Assembly (NCBI GenBank): GCA_018499985.2
Contig: JAHBAT020000007.1
Coordinates: 1 to 56,939, forward strand
Direction: 5' to 3'
DNA: 56,939 nt
Origin: Candidatus Moraniibacteriota bacterium
GTDB taxonomy: Bacteria > Patescibacteriota > Minisyncoccia > Moranbacterales > UBA1568
Below are positions 23,043 to 32,211 of this stretch, piece by piece. Numbering within the stretch: the stretch's first letter is position 1; each line of letters starts with the position of its first letter. Below the pieces are notes generated by a model. It saw only the letters and a list, made by a program, of their open reading frames with translations. It was not told the DNA's origin and did no database searches. A program made the position numbers and the translations under genes.

Positions 23043-26000
23043 TGAGATTTGATGAAAAGTACAATCGTAGCGCATTTTGTGATTTTCTAAAGGAATTTTT
23101 GCCTGAAGATTATACAGAAAAAGAAAAAGATATAGCAGAAGTTGATAAATGTAAGATTATTACCCAGGCAAAGGAACTTGGTTATTCAGAGTCACTTGAT
23201 GTGTATGTCTTAGAAATGACACACGCTAAAGATACCGATCCACGTGTTGCTATTGCCACTGATGCGTTTCGTACTCTTGCTAATTACGGTATAGACAAAG
23301 CGTTGGTGATTTTCAAGAACGATGATTCGGATAATTATCGATTTTCATATCTCACCATCACACTCAATCTTAACGATAAAAATAAAATTGTCCGTAGATA
23401 TTCTAACGCTCGACGCTACTCGTTTTATCTAGGTACAGGCGCAAAAGTAAAAACCCCGGAGCAGCAGCTCTTCAAGAAGGGTAAAGTCAAGAATCAAGAA
23501 GATTTACTGTCTAGATTTTCGGTGGAAGTGGTTAACAAACAATTCTACCTTGAGATAGCTAATTATTTTGACGAACTGACTGATGGTGAGAAGGATAATT
23601 TGTTATTACCAGGCGTTTCCCAAGAAGATAGTAGTACCCGCAAGAGTTTTGCTGTTAGACTTATTGGTCGTATTATGTTTTGTTGGTTTCTTAAGCATAA
23701 GAAGTCTAGTGAAGGGCAGTTGATTCCTGACGGACTTCTTTCATCAGTGGTGGTAACAAAAAATTATTATCACAGTATTTTAGAGCCCCTTTTCTTTGGA
23801 ATTTTAAATACTAGCATAGAACATCGTGATATTCGTGGTGCAGTCTTTGATAAAGTGCCGTATCTTAATGGAGGTCTCTTTAATCCTCAATCAGAAGATT
23901 TCTACGAGCTAGATAGGACAACATTCATGTCTAAACACATGAATACTTTGAAGATTAGCCACGATTGGTTTAAGAGTTTTTTTGAATTACTTGAAACATA
24001 CAACTTTACAATTGATGAAAACACGATATTTGACCAAGAGCTTTCGGTGGATCCAGAGATGCTGGGGCGCATATTTGAAAATCTCTTAGCAGAAATTAAT
24101 CCTGAGACTGGCAGTAGTGAACGTAAGCGTACTGGAAGTTATTACACACCACGACAGATAGTAGAGTATATGGTTGATCAGTCACTTACAGAGTATTTAA
24201 AGACGAAGACTAGTATAGAAGAAATTAAAATAAGAGCACTGCTAAGTTATGATTTAGATGATGATTTAGAATTTCCGCTCACAGAAGATGACAAAGTATC
24301 GGTAGTAAAAGCTATAGATGAGCTTAAGATACTTGACCCAGCTTGTGGCTCAGGTGCTTACCCTATAGGAGTTTTACAGAAAATAGTTTATGTTCTTCAG
24401 CAGATAGATCCAGAGTGTAAACTTTGGTTAGATGAAAAGCTTAAGCTTATTCCAGAAATGTATAGGCAAAAAATTATTAATGAAGTCCAGTCTAACCCTT
24501 TTGACTATACTCGTAAACTGGAGGTAATCAAAAACTCTATTTTTGGGGTAGACATCCAGCCTATCGCAGTAGATGTCTCTCGTTTGAGGTGTTTTCTTAC
24601 TTTGGTAGTAGAAGCAGAAATTAAAGATACAGAGCCAAATAGAGGCATAGAACCTCTTCCAAACTTAGATTTCAAGTTTGTTTGTGCCAATACTTTGATT
24701 CCAGCACCGGAACAAGTAGATACAGAGTCCGGAGCTCTCTTTGGTGACAATTTTCAGGAAAAATTAGCTGTAGCAGTGGATAAGTACTTTTCATCTTCTG
24801 GTGAAAACAAGCGTTTAGCTAATAATGAAATCCACAAACTTATCGATGGAAAAGTAGATGAGAAATTACTCTATCTTAGAAGCCTCACCAGTTATCATGG
24901 AGATGAAAAATTTGAAAAGGCTCTTGCTATCAGCAATAAGAAAAAAATAGACGAACAATCTAGATCACTTGCTCTGTGGGGGAGTTACAAGAATATATTT
25001 GAGAATAAACCTGTAGGGTTCTTTGATCCGAAGTATTTTTTTCCTAGTATTAAAGATGGATTTGATATTGTAATTGGGAATCCGCCTTATAATGTTAAGC
25101 TTTTGGAACATGAAAAAAAGTTTTACAAAACTAATTATGTAAGCGTTCGGTCTGGCAGGCAAGATACGGCGGCTATTTTTGTTGAAGCGGCAAAGAAATT
25201 TAGTAATAGTAGCTTTATTATTTCTTTTATTATTCCGTACAGACTCTTCTCTCGAAAGAGAAATCATGGTGCTTTTCAGGAGTATGTTTTGAAACATCTT
25301 TCGATAAATGAAATTGTTTACTTGGGAAAAGATGCCGGGTTTGATTCGGCAAGTGATGAGTTTATGATGGTTTTATTTGAGAGAGCTGATCCATTCAATA
25401 AAATAAGAATATGCAGTAAGCCAGAGTTAAATAAGTTAAATAACCTTATTTTTACAGAAATAAGTCAGAATTTATTTGAAAAAAATAATGAAATAAATAT
25501 AAATAGCAGTAAATTTAATATAGATATCTTATCTAAGATAGAAACTGCTGGCCCTAGATTGTCTGAGATTTGTCATGTGAAAGATGGGATAGTTCCTTAT
25601 ATTAGAGAAAAAATGATAAATCAAGAAAAAATTGATGAAAGGTATGTGAAGTTTGCAGGAGTCTCAGGGGCATATAAATTAGATAGGTACAATTTTGTAG
25701 CAAAACCTATGTACCTGTGCTATGACTTAAATGAGGCAAAGAAATATATAACTAGTATAGATGAGCTAAGAAAGGTTCAGTTGAGAGATAAGGAAATATT
25801 TTTACAGCCAGAGAAAATAATAACGTCCCAGAATAGTGCTATTCTCAAGGGGACAATTGATAGAGATCAATATTTTGTCTCTAACTCAATACACAGCACT
25901 TTTTTGAGAGAGGAGTATAAAGATCAGTATTCGCTTGTTTTTATCTTAGCCTGTATTAATTCTCCGGTACTGAACTATTACTACAACTCTAAGAGACTTA

Positions 26001-26245
26001 AGGGGGTAGACCTGCATCCGCAGATATTAATAACTACCCTTAAACTTCTCCCTGTGCCTAAAGTAGAGGAAAAAAATAGATCAAAACTGAGTAGACTGGA
26101 AACTTTAGTGAACCAGGTGTTAGAAATAAAAAAAGAAAGTCTAGACTCTGATACTACTGCTATTGAACATCAGATTAATCAGCTAGTTTATGAATTTTAC
26201 AATCTCACTGAAGAGGAAATTAAAATCATTGAGAATGTAGCTTAG
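23039..26245 (+). CDS. Eco57I-type adenine methyltransferase with specificity region
   Basis: 1068 residues. An N-terminal region (1-~350) may be structural or nuclease-like. The gamma-class N6-adenine methyltransferase core has SAM motif LDPACGSGAYP near residue 431 and catalytic NPPYN near 680. From about residue 830 a likely target recognition domain follows (RLSEICHVKDGI...), ending with NSPVLNYYY and a helical tail (SRLETLVNQVLEIKK), as in type IIG and type I-like enzymes. Overlap with the helicase gene implies a two-subunit ATP-dependent restriction-modification or DISARM/type ISP-like system. Target sequence unknown. Confidence 0.85.
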   Translation: MMRFDEKYNRSAFCDFLKEFLPEDYTEKEKDIAEVDKCKIITQAKELGYSESLDVYVLEMTHAKDTDPRVAIATDAFRTLANYGIDKALVIFKNDDSDNYRFSYLTITLNLNDKNKIVRRYSNARRYSFYLGTGAKVKTPEQQLFKKGKVKNQEDLLSRFSVEVVNKQFYLEIANYFDELTDGEKDNLLLPGVSQEDSSTRKSFAVRLIGRIMFCWFLKHKKSSEGQLIPDGLLSSVVVTKNYYHSILEPLFFGILNTSIEHRDIRGAVFDKVPYLNGGLFNPQSEDFYELDRTTFMSKHMNTLKISHDWFKSFFELLETYNFTIDENTIFDQELSVDPEMLGRIFENLLAEINPETGSSERKRTGSYYTPRQIVEYMVDQSLTEYLKTKTSIEEIKIRALLSYDLDDDLEFPLTEDDKVSVVKAIDELKILDPACGSGAYPIGVLQKIVYVLQQIDPECKLWLDEKLKLIPEMYRQKIINEVQSNPFDYTRKLEVIKNSIFGVDIQPIAVDVSRLRCFLTLVVEAEIKDTEPNRGIEPLPNLDFKFVCANTLIPAPEQVDTESGALFGDNFQEKLAVAVDKYFSSSGENKRLANNEIHKLIDGKVDEKLLYLRSLTSYHGDEKFEKALAISNKKKIDEQSRSLALWGSYKNIFENKPVGFFDPKYFFPSIKDGFDIVIGNPPYNVKLLEHEKKFYKTNYVSVRSGRQDTAAIFVEAAKKFSNSSFIISFIIPYRLFSRKRNHGAFQEYVLKHLSINEIVYLGKDAGFDSASDEFMMVLFERADPFNKIRICSKPELNKLNNLIFTEISQNLFEKNNEININSSKFNIDILSKIETAGPRLSEICHVKDGIVPYIREKMINQEKIDERYVKFAGVSGAYKLDRYNFVAKPMYLCYDLNEAKKYITSIDELRKVQLRDKEIFLQPEKIITSQNSAILKGTIDRDQYFVSNSIHSTFLREEYKDQYSLVFILACINSPVLNYYYNSKRLKGVDLHPQILITTLKLLPVPKVEEKNRSKLSRLETLVNQVLEIKKESLDSDTTAIEHQINQLVYEFYNLTEEEIKIIENVA

Positions 26246-26323
26246 TATAAAAATAGTAAAAAACATTTTTTTCTTCGTTTTGTATTCTAAAGCAGGTACC
26301 CTTATTTGTTTTTACATATCACT

Positions 26324-26803
26324 ATGCAATGGATATTCTTAGTAGTTTTAGTCATTATTCTACTAGCTCTAAAGATTCTCTCTCATCGAAGACGAGAGGC
26401 TAGGGCAGTGGATTTCTTAATGTTTCAAAAGCGCGACAGGGTGATGAATACTTCAGAACAGAAACTCTTTGAAGAATTACAAAGAGTCTTCGGTATGGAA
26501 TACATTGTACTTTCTAAGGTACGGATTGAAGACTTTGTGGAGACTCGTAATGGTGATGGCAAGTATGGAGCACGAGGGAGAATAAAGTCTCGCCACGTAG
26601 ACTTTCTCATTTGTGATAAGATTACCACGGCACCGCTCCTAGCTATTGAGCTTGATGGAGGTGTTCATAATAAAGCCTCAGTCAAAGAAAGAGACTCTTT
26701 TGTTGATGAGCTCTATCACTCTATCAGCCTCCCTATTCAGCATATCTATGTAGGGGAGAATTTTGGGCGTGTGGTAGCGGAGGTTAAATCTAGTCTTATA
26801 TAA
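26324..26803 (+). CDS. Membrane-anchored DUF2726-like (Vsr/PD-(D/E)XK-fold) protein
   Basis: 159 residues from ATG 26324. One N-terminal membrane helix (MQWIFLVVLVIILLAL) is followed by a cytoplasmic domain with SEQKLFEELQRVFG, RHVDFLICDK and LLAIELDGGVHN, typical of DUF2726, a nuclease-like family related to Vsr. The frame opens earlier at a TTG (26306), but 26324 places the helix at the N-terminus. It stands 3' of the helicase/methyltransferase pair and may belong to the same defence module. Catalytic activity is not demonstrable from sequence. Confidence 0.75.
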   Translation: MQWIFLVVLVIILLALKILSHRRREARAVDFLMFQKRDRVMNTSEQKLFEELQRVFGMEYIVLSKVRIEDFVETRNGDGKYGARGRIKSRHVDFLICDKITTAPLLAIELDGGVHNKASVKERDSFVDELYHSISLPIQHIYVGENFGRVVAEVKSSLI

Positions 26804-26806
26804 AAA

Positions 26807-27568
26807 ATGTATCCTCAACATTTGAAGTATCTACATGATAAAGATATTGTTTGGTACAATCCTGGTTGGATTTACCATGATTTTTGGAAGAGGTATCGAG
26901 AGTTAGAGAGCGATGGAAGAGAAGTAGACTTTGAAAAAATCTGGTTCGGTAGAGAAATGAAAGAAAATAAAGAGATTTATTTTACAGCATTAGCAGCAAT
27001 CTGTTTTCGTAAGATAGATCCTCAAGAAGAAAATTGGTGGGTCACTAAAGTTAAACAAGACCCCCCTGATGCTCTGATTTTGACACCAATAACTATTGAT
27101 GACCGAAAAGTGGGAAGGGTTAGAGAGATTGAGATCGTGGAGTTTATTACTGGAACAGTAGAAGAAACTATCGAAAAGAAGTTAGCAAAGAAATCGTACC
27201 AAAAGGACACATTTCTTTTTTGTTATCTTTCGCCAAAAACAATGGAGGTATTTAGTTTTCGTGAAATTTCAAAAAATATCCTTGATAAGAATCCTCCTAT
27301 TGAGAATATATTTCTTCTCGCAACTGGCATTGTACCTGAGAGTATTATTCTAAATAAAGAGCTTTCGGAAGAAGAGCTTATAAAAGAGGCAAGTAAAATA
27401 ACACTTATTCAAATTTCTCCGTTTTATAATGAAGTAAGAGTAGACCCAGAAGAAGATCGGATAAGTTTTCTAAGTGGTAATGAAACGGCATATCTACGCT
27501 TTGACGAAAGAGGCAAAGATCCTAACTGGAGAAAAGTAAGTGAGAGTGTTCCGCCCCCGATTAAGTAG
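26807..27568 (+). CDS. Hypothetical protein of the defence-like module
   Basis: 253 residues, soluble, acidic, rich in Trp/Tyr at the N-terminus (DIVWYNPGWIYHDFWKRYREL) with alternating strands and helices later. No known family recognised. The gene starts 3 bases after the DUF2726-like gene, so they are co-transcribed. The alternating charged helices and association with a restriction-like operon suggest an accessory role, but nothing specific can be said. Confidence 0.65.
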   Translation: MYPQHLKYLHDKDIVWYNPGWIYHDFWKRYRELESDGREVDFEKIWFGREMKENKEIYFTALAAICFRKIDPQEENWWVTKVKQDPPDALILTPITIDDRKVGRVREIEIVEFITGTVEETIEKKLAKKSYQKDTFLFCYLSPKTMEVFSFREISKNILDKNPPIENIFLLATGIVPESIILNKELSEEELIKEASKITLIQISPFYNEVRVDPEEDRISFLSGNETAYLRFDERGKDPNWRKVSESVPPPIK

Positions 27569-27683
27569 CTTTTAGCAAAACATCCATCTGCTTCATGGTA
27601 TAATCTATAACATCACGGCGAGTGCTGAGGAGGTCAACAATCCGGGGAAAATCAGCCCCCAACTTGTCCCGCCTCGTCCGCCA
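27561..27683 (-). pseudogene. Possible gene-end remnant
   Basis: On the minus strand an open stretch reads RRDKLGADFPRIVDLLSTRR and ends VLLKAT-stop, with protein-like composition. It is cut by a stop at its upstream end and has no start. It overlaps the end of the preceding gene and fills most of the gap before the copper operon. It looks like the 3' end of a lost gene; the parent is not recognised. Confidence 0.3.
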
Positions 27684-27723
27684 TCAGCAGATAGCACGAG
27701 ATGCTTATCTGGAGTAATCTCAA

Positions 27724-27749
27724 AAACACCACCTTTGGGTGGTTTTTTT
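27724..27749 (+). terminator. Intrinsic terminator before the copper operon
   Basis: AACACCACC-TTT-GGGTGGTT followed by TTTTT. Confidence 0.75.
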
Positions 27750-27757
27750 GTGAATTA

Positions 27758-27787
27758 TTGACAATACCCCCTCAGGGGTATTAGAAT
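27758..27787 (+). promoter_or_regulatory. Copper operon promoter with CsoR operator
   Basis: TTGACA (27758-27763) and TAGAAT (27782-27787) are separated by 18 bases that are exactly the palindrome ATACCCCCTCAGGGGTAT. A GC-centred palindrome of this form in the spacer is how CsoR repressors block copper operons; copper binding would release it. Confidence 0.85.
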
Positions 27788-27812
27788 ATAAGTACTTTGA
27801 TATAAACAATCT

Positions 27813-28076
27813 ATGAATACACAGAAACAAAAGCTTATTAGACGATTAAAAATTATTGAGGGTCAGGTCAGGGGGCTTCAAGAAATGATTAACAAAGATG
27901 CTTACTGTATTGATATCATTACTCAAACTTCGGCAGTAAAACAGGCACTGACAGCAGTAGAAGATCAACTCATGGAAGTGCATCTGACTACCTGCGTTAC
28001 TCGACAAATGAAATCGGGTCAAGAAAAAAAGGCTCAGGAAGAAATAATGAAGGTATATAAATTAAAACGTAAATAA
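27813..28076 (+). CDS. csoR: Copper-sensing repressor CsoR
   Basis: 87-residue all-helical DUF156 repressor. The N-terminal RRLKIIEGQVRGLQEMI and the Cu(I) ligands Cys32, His57 and Cys61 (AYCIDI; EVHLTTCV) match the Cys-His-Cys set of true CsoR proteins rather than formaldehyde or persulfide sensors of the family. It is the first gene of the copper operon, and its operator fills the promoter spacer upstream, so autorepression relieved by Cu(I) is expected. Confidence 0.92.
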   Translation: MNTQKQKLIRRLKIIEGQVRGLQEMINKDAYCIDIITQTSAVKQALTAVEDQLMEVHLTTCVTRQMKSGQEKKAQEEIMKVYKLKRK

Positions 28077-28094
28077 TTTTTTTAATATAATTTT

Positions 28095-28562
28095 ATGGAA
28101 AACCAGAAAATAATGTATGGTGTGGGAGGTTTGGTACTCGGAGGTATACTCATGTTTTTGTTTGTAGGAAGTGAAGCGCAAAAAGATAGCTCTTTAAAAA
28201 ATCAAGGAATGATGGAGAAAAAAACAGAGACAGCTGTAGTAAAAGAGGACAGCGAAAAAAATGAAGGTATGTCCATGACAGCTATGAACGATGCTTTGAA
28301 GAATAAGACTGGGGATGATTTTGACAAAGCCTTTATTGAACTCATGACTGAGCATCATCAAGGAGCTATTGATATGGCTAATCTGATTGAGACTCGTGCT
28401 AAGCATCAAGAAATTAAGGCCCTTGGAAAAAATATTATTACTGCTCAGACCAAAGAAATAAAGGAAATGGCAGATTGGGCTAAAGTTTGGGGTTATACCA
28501 CAGAAGATGGTGGTAATATGATGATGCAAAAAACCAACACGGGTGGTGGCATGATGCATTAA
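28095..28562 (+). CDS. DUF305 membrane-anchored/secreted protein
   Basis: 155 residues with an N-terminal hydrophobic anchor ([19 protein letters not shown]), a Lys/Glu linker and a DUF305 domain: [22 protein letters not shown] followed by [21 protein letters not shown]. The C-terminus is Met-rich (MMMQ...GGGMMH). DUF305 proteins are ferritin-like helical bundles frequently encoded with copper resistance genes; the HHQGA and Met residues suggest metal binding outside the membrane. It lies between csoR and copA with short gaps, so it is in the same operon. Confidence 0.85.
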   Translation: MENQKIMYGVGGLVLGGILMFLFVGSEAQKDSSLKNQGMMEKKTETAVVKEDSEKNEGMSMTAMNDALKNKTGDDFDKAFIELMTEHHQGAIDMANLIETRAKHQEIKALGKNIITAQTKEIKEMADWAKVWGYTTEDGGNMMMQKTNTGGGMMH

Positions 28563-28569
28563 GATTGGT

Positions 28570-30864
28570 ATGACACAAACGGAAACGTATAAAATTAAAG
28601 GTATGCACTGCGCAAGTTGCGCAGGCATTATCGAGAGAACTTTCAAGAAAGTAGAGGGAGTAGAATCTGTCCAAGCCAACTATGGAATGGAAAATGTGAA
28701 AGTTTCTTTTGATCAAGGAAAAACAGATCCAGAGAAACTTTCTCAGAAACTCGAACCTCTTGGCTACTCTCTTATCTTACCAACCGCTGAAGAGATGGGT
28801 ATGTCTCAGGATGAATACGCAGGTCATCTTGGGTTGAATCAGTCTAAGAAAGAAAAGCTAGCCGAGATTAAGGATATGCGTAACAAGGTGTATTCTGTCC
28901 TACCATTGGCTTTCTTCAGTATTTTAGTCATGGGTTGGGAAATATTGGCTCAGTTTGGTGTAGTAGTCAATGTACCCTATGTATGGGCTGAGTTTTTCCA
29001 CCATCTCCTTCCTATCTTTGCCACCTATACTCTCATAGTGGTAGGAAAGCCGTATCTTCTAGGAGTGTATCGTTTCTTTCGTTATGGTAAAGCCAATATG
29101 GATACTCTCATTGGTATCGGTACAGCCACTGCTTTTCTCTACAGTTTTATTGTTGCTGCTTTTGAAGAATCATTGGCACCGTATATAGATGTGACCCATA
29201 GTTATTACGATGTGACTATTGTCGTTATCACTTTTATTGCCTTAGGTAAGTTTCTTGAAGCACAAGCTAAACTTAAAACGGGAGATGCAATTGAGAAACT
29301 ACTTGGCCTTCAAGCAAAGACAGCTTTAGTGCTTCGTGAAGGAAAAGAAGTAGAAATTCCTTTAGAAGAAGTGAAAGTCGGAGATCTCATTATCGTCAAA
29401 CCAGCAGGCAAGATTCCTGTAGATGGTGTGGTAATTGAAGGAGCTTCTTTTGTTGATGAGTCCATGATTACTGGGGAGCCAATCCCAAATGAGAAAAAAG
29501 AAGGAGATAGTGTTGTTGGTGGAACACTTAATACTACAGGAGCATTTACTTTTCGAGCTACCAAAGTGGGCAGTGAGACTCTACTCTCACATATTGTCAA
29601 AATGGTAGGAGAGGCCCAGGGAAGTAAGGCGCCTATTCAAGGGTTGGCTGATAAGATATCTAGTGTTTTTGTACCAGTAGTTTTGGCTATTGCCGTCGTG
29701 ACACTTGGAGTTTGGCTTATCATTGGAACACAATATCTTGGCTTTTCTCAAGCGCTCTCCTTTGGTCTGGTTTCTTTTGTAGGTATCTTAGTCATTGCTT
29801 GTCCCTGTGCCCTTGGATTAGCTACTCCCACGGCTATTATTGTGGGAGTAGGGAAGGGAGCTAAAGAAGGTATTCTCATCAAAGATGCCGAGACATTAGA
29901 AAAACTTGGTAAAGCCAATGTTCTTGTTTTTGATAAAACAGGCACTATCACAAAGGGAAAACCAGAGGTAGTCTCAATACTTCCTTTTGAAGGAAGAGGT
30001 GAAGATGAAATTTTGCGTATCCTTGCTACGCTTGAAAAAAAATCAGAGCATCCAATAGCCCATGCTATTGTCACCTTTGCTAAAGAGAAGAAGTTAGATC
30101 CCTTAAACATGGAAGCTTTTGAAGCTATTCAGGGAAAAGGTCTCAAGGGGGAAATTGACGAAGTCCTCTATTATGCGGGTAACCTCACCTTACTCAAAGA
30201 GTTGAATATTAGTTTTGACCAGACTCAGTTAGAGCAAGAAGCTAAAGAGGGGAAGACACCCGTTATTCTTACGACGAAAGAAAAGGTCTTAGGAGTGGTA
30301 ATGGTAGCAGATGCTCTCAAAGAGGGAGCAAAAGAGGCTATGGAGAGGCTCAAGAAGATGGGTATCCAAACGATTATGCTTTCAGGAGACAATCAGTATA
30401 CAGCCGAGTATATTGCTAAGCAAGTAGGGATTGATGAAGTTATAGCAGAGGTCTTACCAGACCAAAAGATGGTAAAAATACAGGAATTACAACAGACTAG
30501 AAAGATAGTGGCTATGGTAGGGGATGGAGTAAACGATGCTCCAGCTCTCGCTCAGGCCAATGTGGGTATTGCTATGGCTACGGGTACGGATGTAGCTATT
30601 GAATCTGCAGGCATCACCCTTCTTCATGGAGATATTACTAAAGTAGTCAAAGCCATCCGTCTCTCTAAGATGACTATGACTGGTATCAAACAAAACCTTT
30701 TTTGGGCTTTTGTATATAATCTGGTTGGTATTCCGCTAGCAGCTGGTGTTTTTTACCCAGTTTTTGGCTGGCTCCTTAGCCCTGTGTTTGCGGGTCTAGC
30801 TATGGCATTTTCCAGTGTCTCCGTTGTCGGTAACTCTCTTCGTCTAAAGGTCAAAAAGTTGTAG
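28570..30864 (+). CDS. copA: Copper-exporting P1B-type ATPase
   Basis: 764 residues. An N-terminal heavy-metal domain has GMHCASCAG (Cys14, Cys17). Eight membrane helices include the metal-binding CPC motif at residues 411-413 ([13 protein letters not shown]). The phosphorylation site is Asp455 in DKTGTITKG, the actuator loop is MITGEPIP, the nucleotide-binding HP motif is SEHPIAHA, and [14 protein letters not shown] follows. Helix 6-8 residues (NxxxY..., [12 protein letters not shown]) agree with Cu(I) specificity. It pumps Cu(I) out of the cytoplasm using ATP. It is regulated by CsoR as the third gene of the operon. Confidence 0.95.
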   Translation: MTQTETYKIKGMHCASCAGIIERTFKKVEGVESVQANYGMENVKVSFDQGKTDPEKLSQKLEPLGYSLILPTAEEMGMSQDEYAGHLGLNQSKKEKLAEIKDMRNKVYSVLPLAFFSILVMGWEILAQFGVVVNVPYVWAEFFHHLLPIFATYTLIVVGKPYLLGVYRFFRYGKANMDTLIGIGTATAFLYSFIVAAFEESLAPYIDVTHSYYDVTIVVITFIALGKFLEAQAKLKTGDAIEKLLGLQAKTALVLREGKEVEIPLEEVKVGDLIIVKPAGKIPVDGVVIEGASFVDESMITGEPIPNEKKEGDSVVGGTLNTTGAFTFRATKVGSETLLSHIVKMVGEAQGSKAPIQGLADKISSVFVPVVLAIAVVTLGVWLIIGTQYLGFSQALSFGLVSFVGILVIACPCALGLATPTAIIVGVGKGAKEGILIKDAETLEKLGKANVLVFDKTGTITKGKPEVVSILPFEGRGEDEILRILATLEKKSEHPIAHAIVTFAKEKKLDPLNMEAFEAIQGKGLKGEIDEVLYYAGNLTLLKELNISFDQTQLEQEAKEGKTPVILTTKEKVLGVVMVADALKEGAKEAMERLKKMGIQTIMLSGDNQYTAEYIAKQVGIDEVIAEVLPDQKMVKIQELQQTRKIVAMVGDGVNDAPALAQANVGIAMATGTDVAIESAGITLLHGDITKVVKAIRLSKMTMTGIKQNLFWAFVYNLVGIPLAAGVFYPVFGWLLSPVFAGLAMAFSSVSVVGNSLRLKVKKL

Positions 30865-30884
30865 TAGTAGAGTGAGGGATTAAT

Positions 30885-31331
30885 ATGAGCTATACTAAAG
30901 GTATGTTTTTAGTTCAAATCAAAAAATCACTTAAAGGCTTAGTTTTTTTCTCTTTTTTAGGGGCGGTAGTCTTTGGATCGTTTTGCATGGGCATGTTACA
31001 TGCTCATTCTATCCATACTATGGAAAAAAGTAGTGGATTTAGTATCACGGAAGAAGGAATGAATTGTTGCGGTTTAGCCTCTGTGACAAAAGCGAATCTC
31101 TGGCAAAGTATCTCAGTCAGTACTTTTGACCTTCGTGATAGCTTAAACTTAATGGGACTTGCACTTGCTTTGGTATTGAGCCAACATTTACGAGTTCAGA
31201 GTAGACATAGAACCGCTCAGAAACTTTCATCGAGAATTAGGTGGCTCATAAAAGGTAATCCCAGTTCCCAGCTTTTTTCTCCTTTGCAAATGGCTTTTGC
31301 AGCGGGCATCTTGAATCCGAAAACATACTAA
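30885..31331 (+). CDS. Hypothetical membrane protein of the copper operon
   Basis: 148 residues. One N-terminal helix (KGLVFFSFLGAVVFGSFCMGML) is followed by a short segment with potential copper ligands (HAHSIHTMEKS, EEGMNCCG) and a second hydrophobic segment (LNLMGLALALVLS), then a basic tail. The His, Met and Cys-Cys cluster, and its place between copA and the DsbA-like gene, suggest copper binding at the membrane surface. No family recognised. Confidence 0.6.
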   Translation: MSYTKGMFLVQIKKSLKGLVFFSFLGAVVFGSFCMGMLHAHSIHTMEKSSGFSITEEGMNCCGLASVTKANLWQSISVSTFDLRDSLNLMGLALALVLSQHLRVQSRHRTAQKLSSRIRWLIKGNPSSQLFSPLQMAFAAGILNPKTY

Positions 31332-31343
31332 GGGAATCATTTA

Positions 31344-32207
31344 TTGATATCGAAGAAATTTATTCTTTGGTATTTTATTTTATTCTTAACTTTGTGCTTC
31401 ACTACTATGGATTCTCAAGAACTCAAACTAAAAGAAAAGCCAGCGCTTCATTTTCACCAACCGATAAGTAGTAATGCGTCTCTCATCGCCTTTGCTATTA
31501 TTCTCGGAGCTATCATTATTGCTGGAGCTATTGCGCTCAGTAAGACAGCTACAAATATTCCTCAAGGCAACACTGCTAAAGAGGCTCTTGCTCCAAGTAA
31601 ACCAGTAGATGATCAGGCTCCCACTGGACCAGTTGTTGTATCTACTGATAATGATCCAGTGTTAGGAGACAAGAACGCTCCTCTAACTCTTATTGAATTT
31701 TCTGATTATGAGTGCCCTTTCTGCAAGCGTTCTTTTACGGATGTTCTTCCTGAATTAAAAAAAACCTATATTGACACAGGAAAAGTAAAGCTCGTCTTTC
31801 GTGATTACCCACTTCCATTTCATGCTAATGGTCAGAAGGAAGCAGAGGCAGCGGAGTGTGCTCGGTCATTGAGTGATGATGATGCCTACTTCAAGTTTCA
31901 TGATCAAATCTTTACCAAAACCAAATCAAATGGAACTGGTTTAGCGCTTACTGAATTACCCATGATTGCCAAAAGTCTTGGATTAGACGTGACTCAGTTT
32001 CAACAGTGTTTAGATTCAGATTCATTCAAAGAAGAGGTAACCAAAGATATTGCAGATGGTTCAGCGGTAGGTGTTTCTGGTACACCCTCATATTTCATTG
32101 GAGCCTCTAGTAAAGATGGTAAGATAAACGGTAAAATATTAGTTGGAGCTCAACCATTCACCGCTTTCAAGGCTTTGATTGATGAGGAGTTAAAAAATCT
32201 TAAATAG
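31344..32207 (+). CDS. DsbA-like thiol oxidoreductase, membrane anchored
   Basis: 287 residues from TTG 31344 (or 266 from ATG 31407). One or two N-terminal hydrophobic segments lead to an extracytoplasmic thioredoxin-fold domain of the DsbA/DSBA family: FSDYECPFCKRSF carries the CPFC redox pair, and GVSGTPSYFIG supplies the cis-proline loop. The helical insert and C-terminal LVGAQPFTAFKALIDEEL are typical of Patescibacterial DsbA proteins. In this operon it would maintain or load the cysteines of the cupredoxin and CuA proteins encoded downstream; this role is inferred. Confidence 0.88.
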   Translation: MISKKFILWYFILFLTLCFTTMDSQELKLKEKPALHFHQPISSNASLIAFAIILGAIIIAGAIALSKTATNIPQGNTAKEALAPSKPVDDQAPTGPVVVSTDNDPVLGDKNAPLTLIEFSDYECPFCKRSFTDVLPELKKTYIDTGKVKLVFRDYPLPFHANGQKEAEAAECARSLSDDDAYFKFHDQIFTKTKSNGTGLALTELPMIAKSLGLDVTQFQQCLDSDSFKEEVTKDIADGSAVGVSGTPSYFIGASSKDGKINGKILVGAQPFTAFKALIDEELKNLK

Positions 32208-32211
32208 GCGT

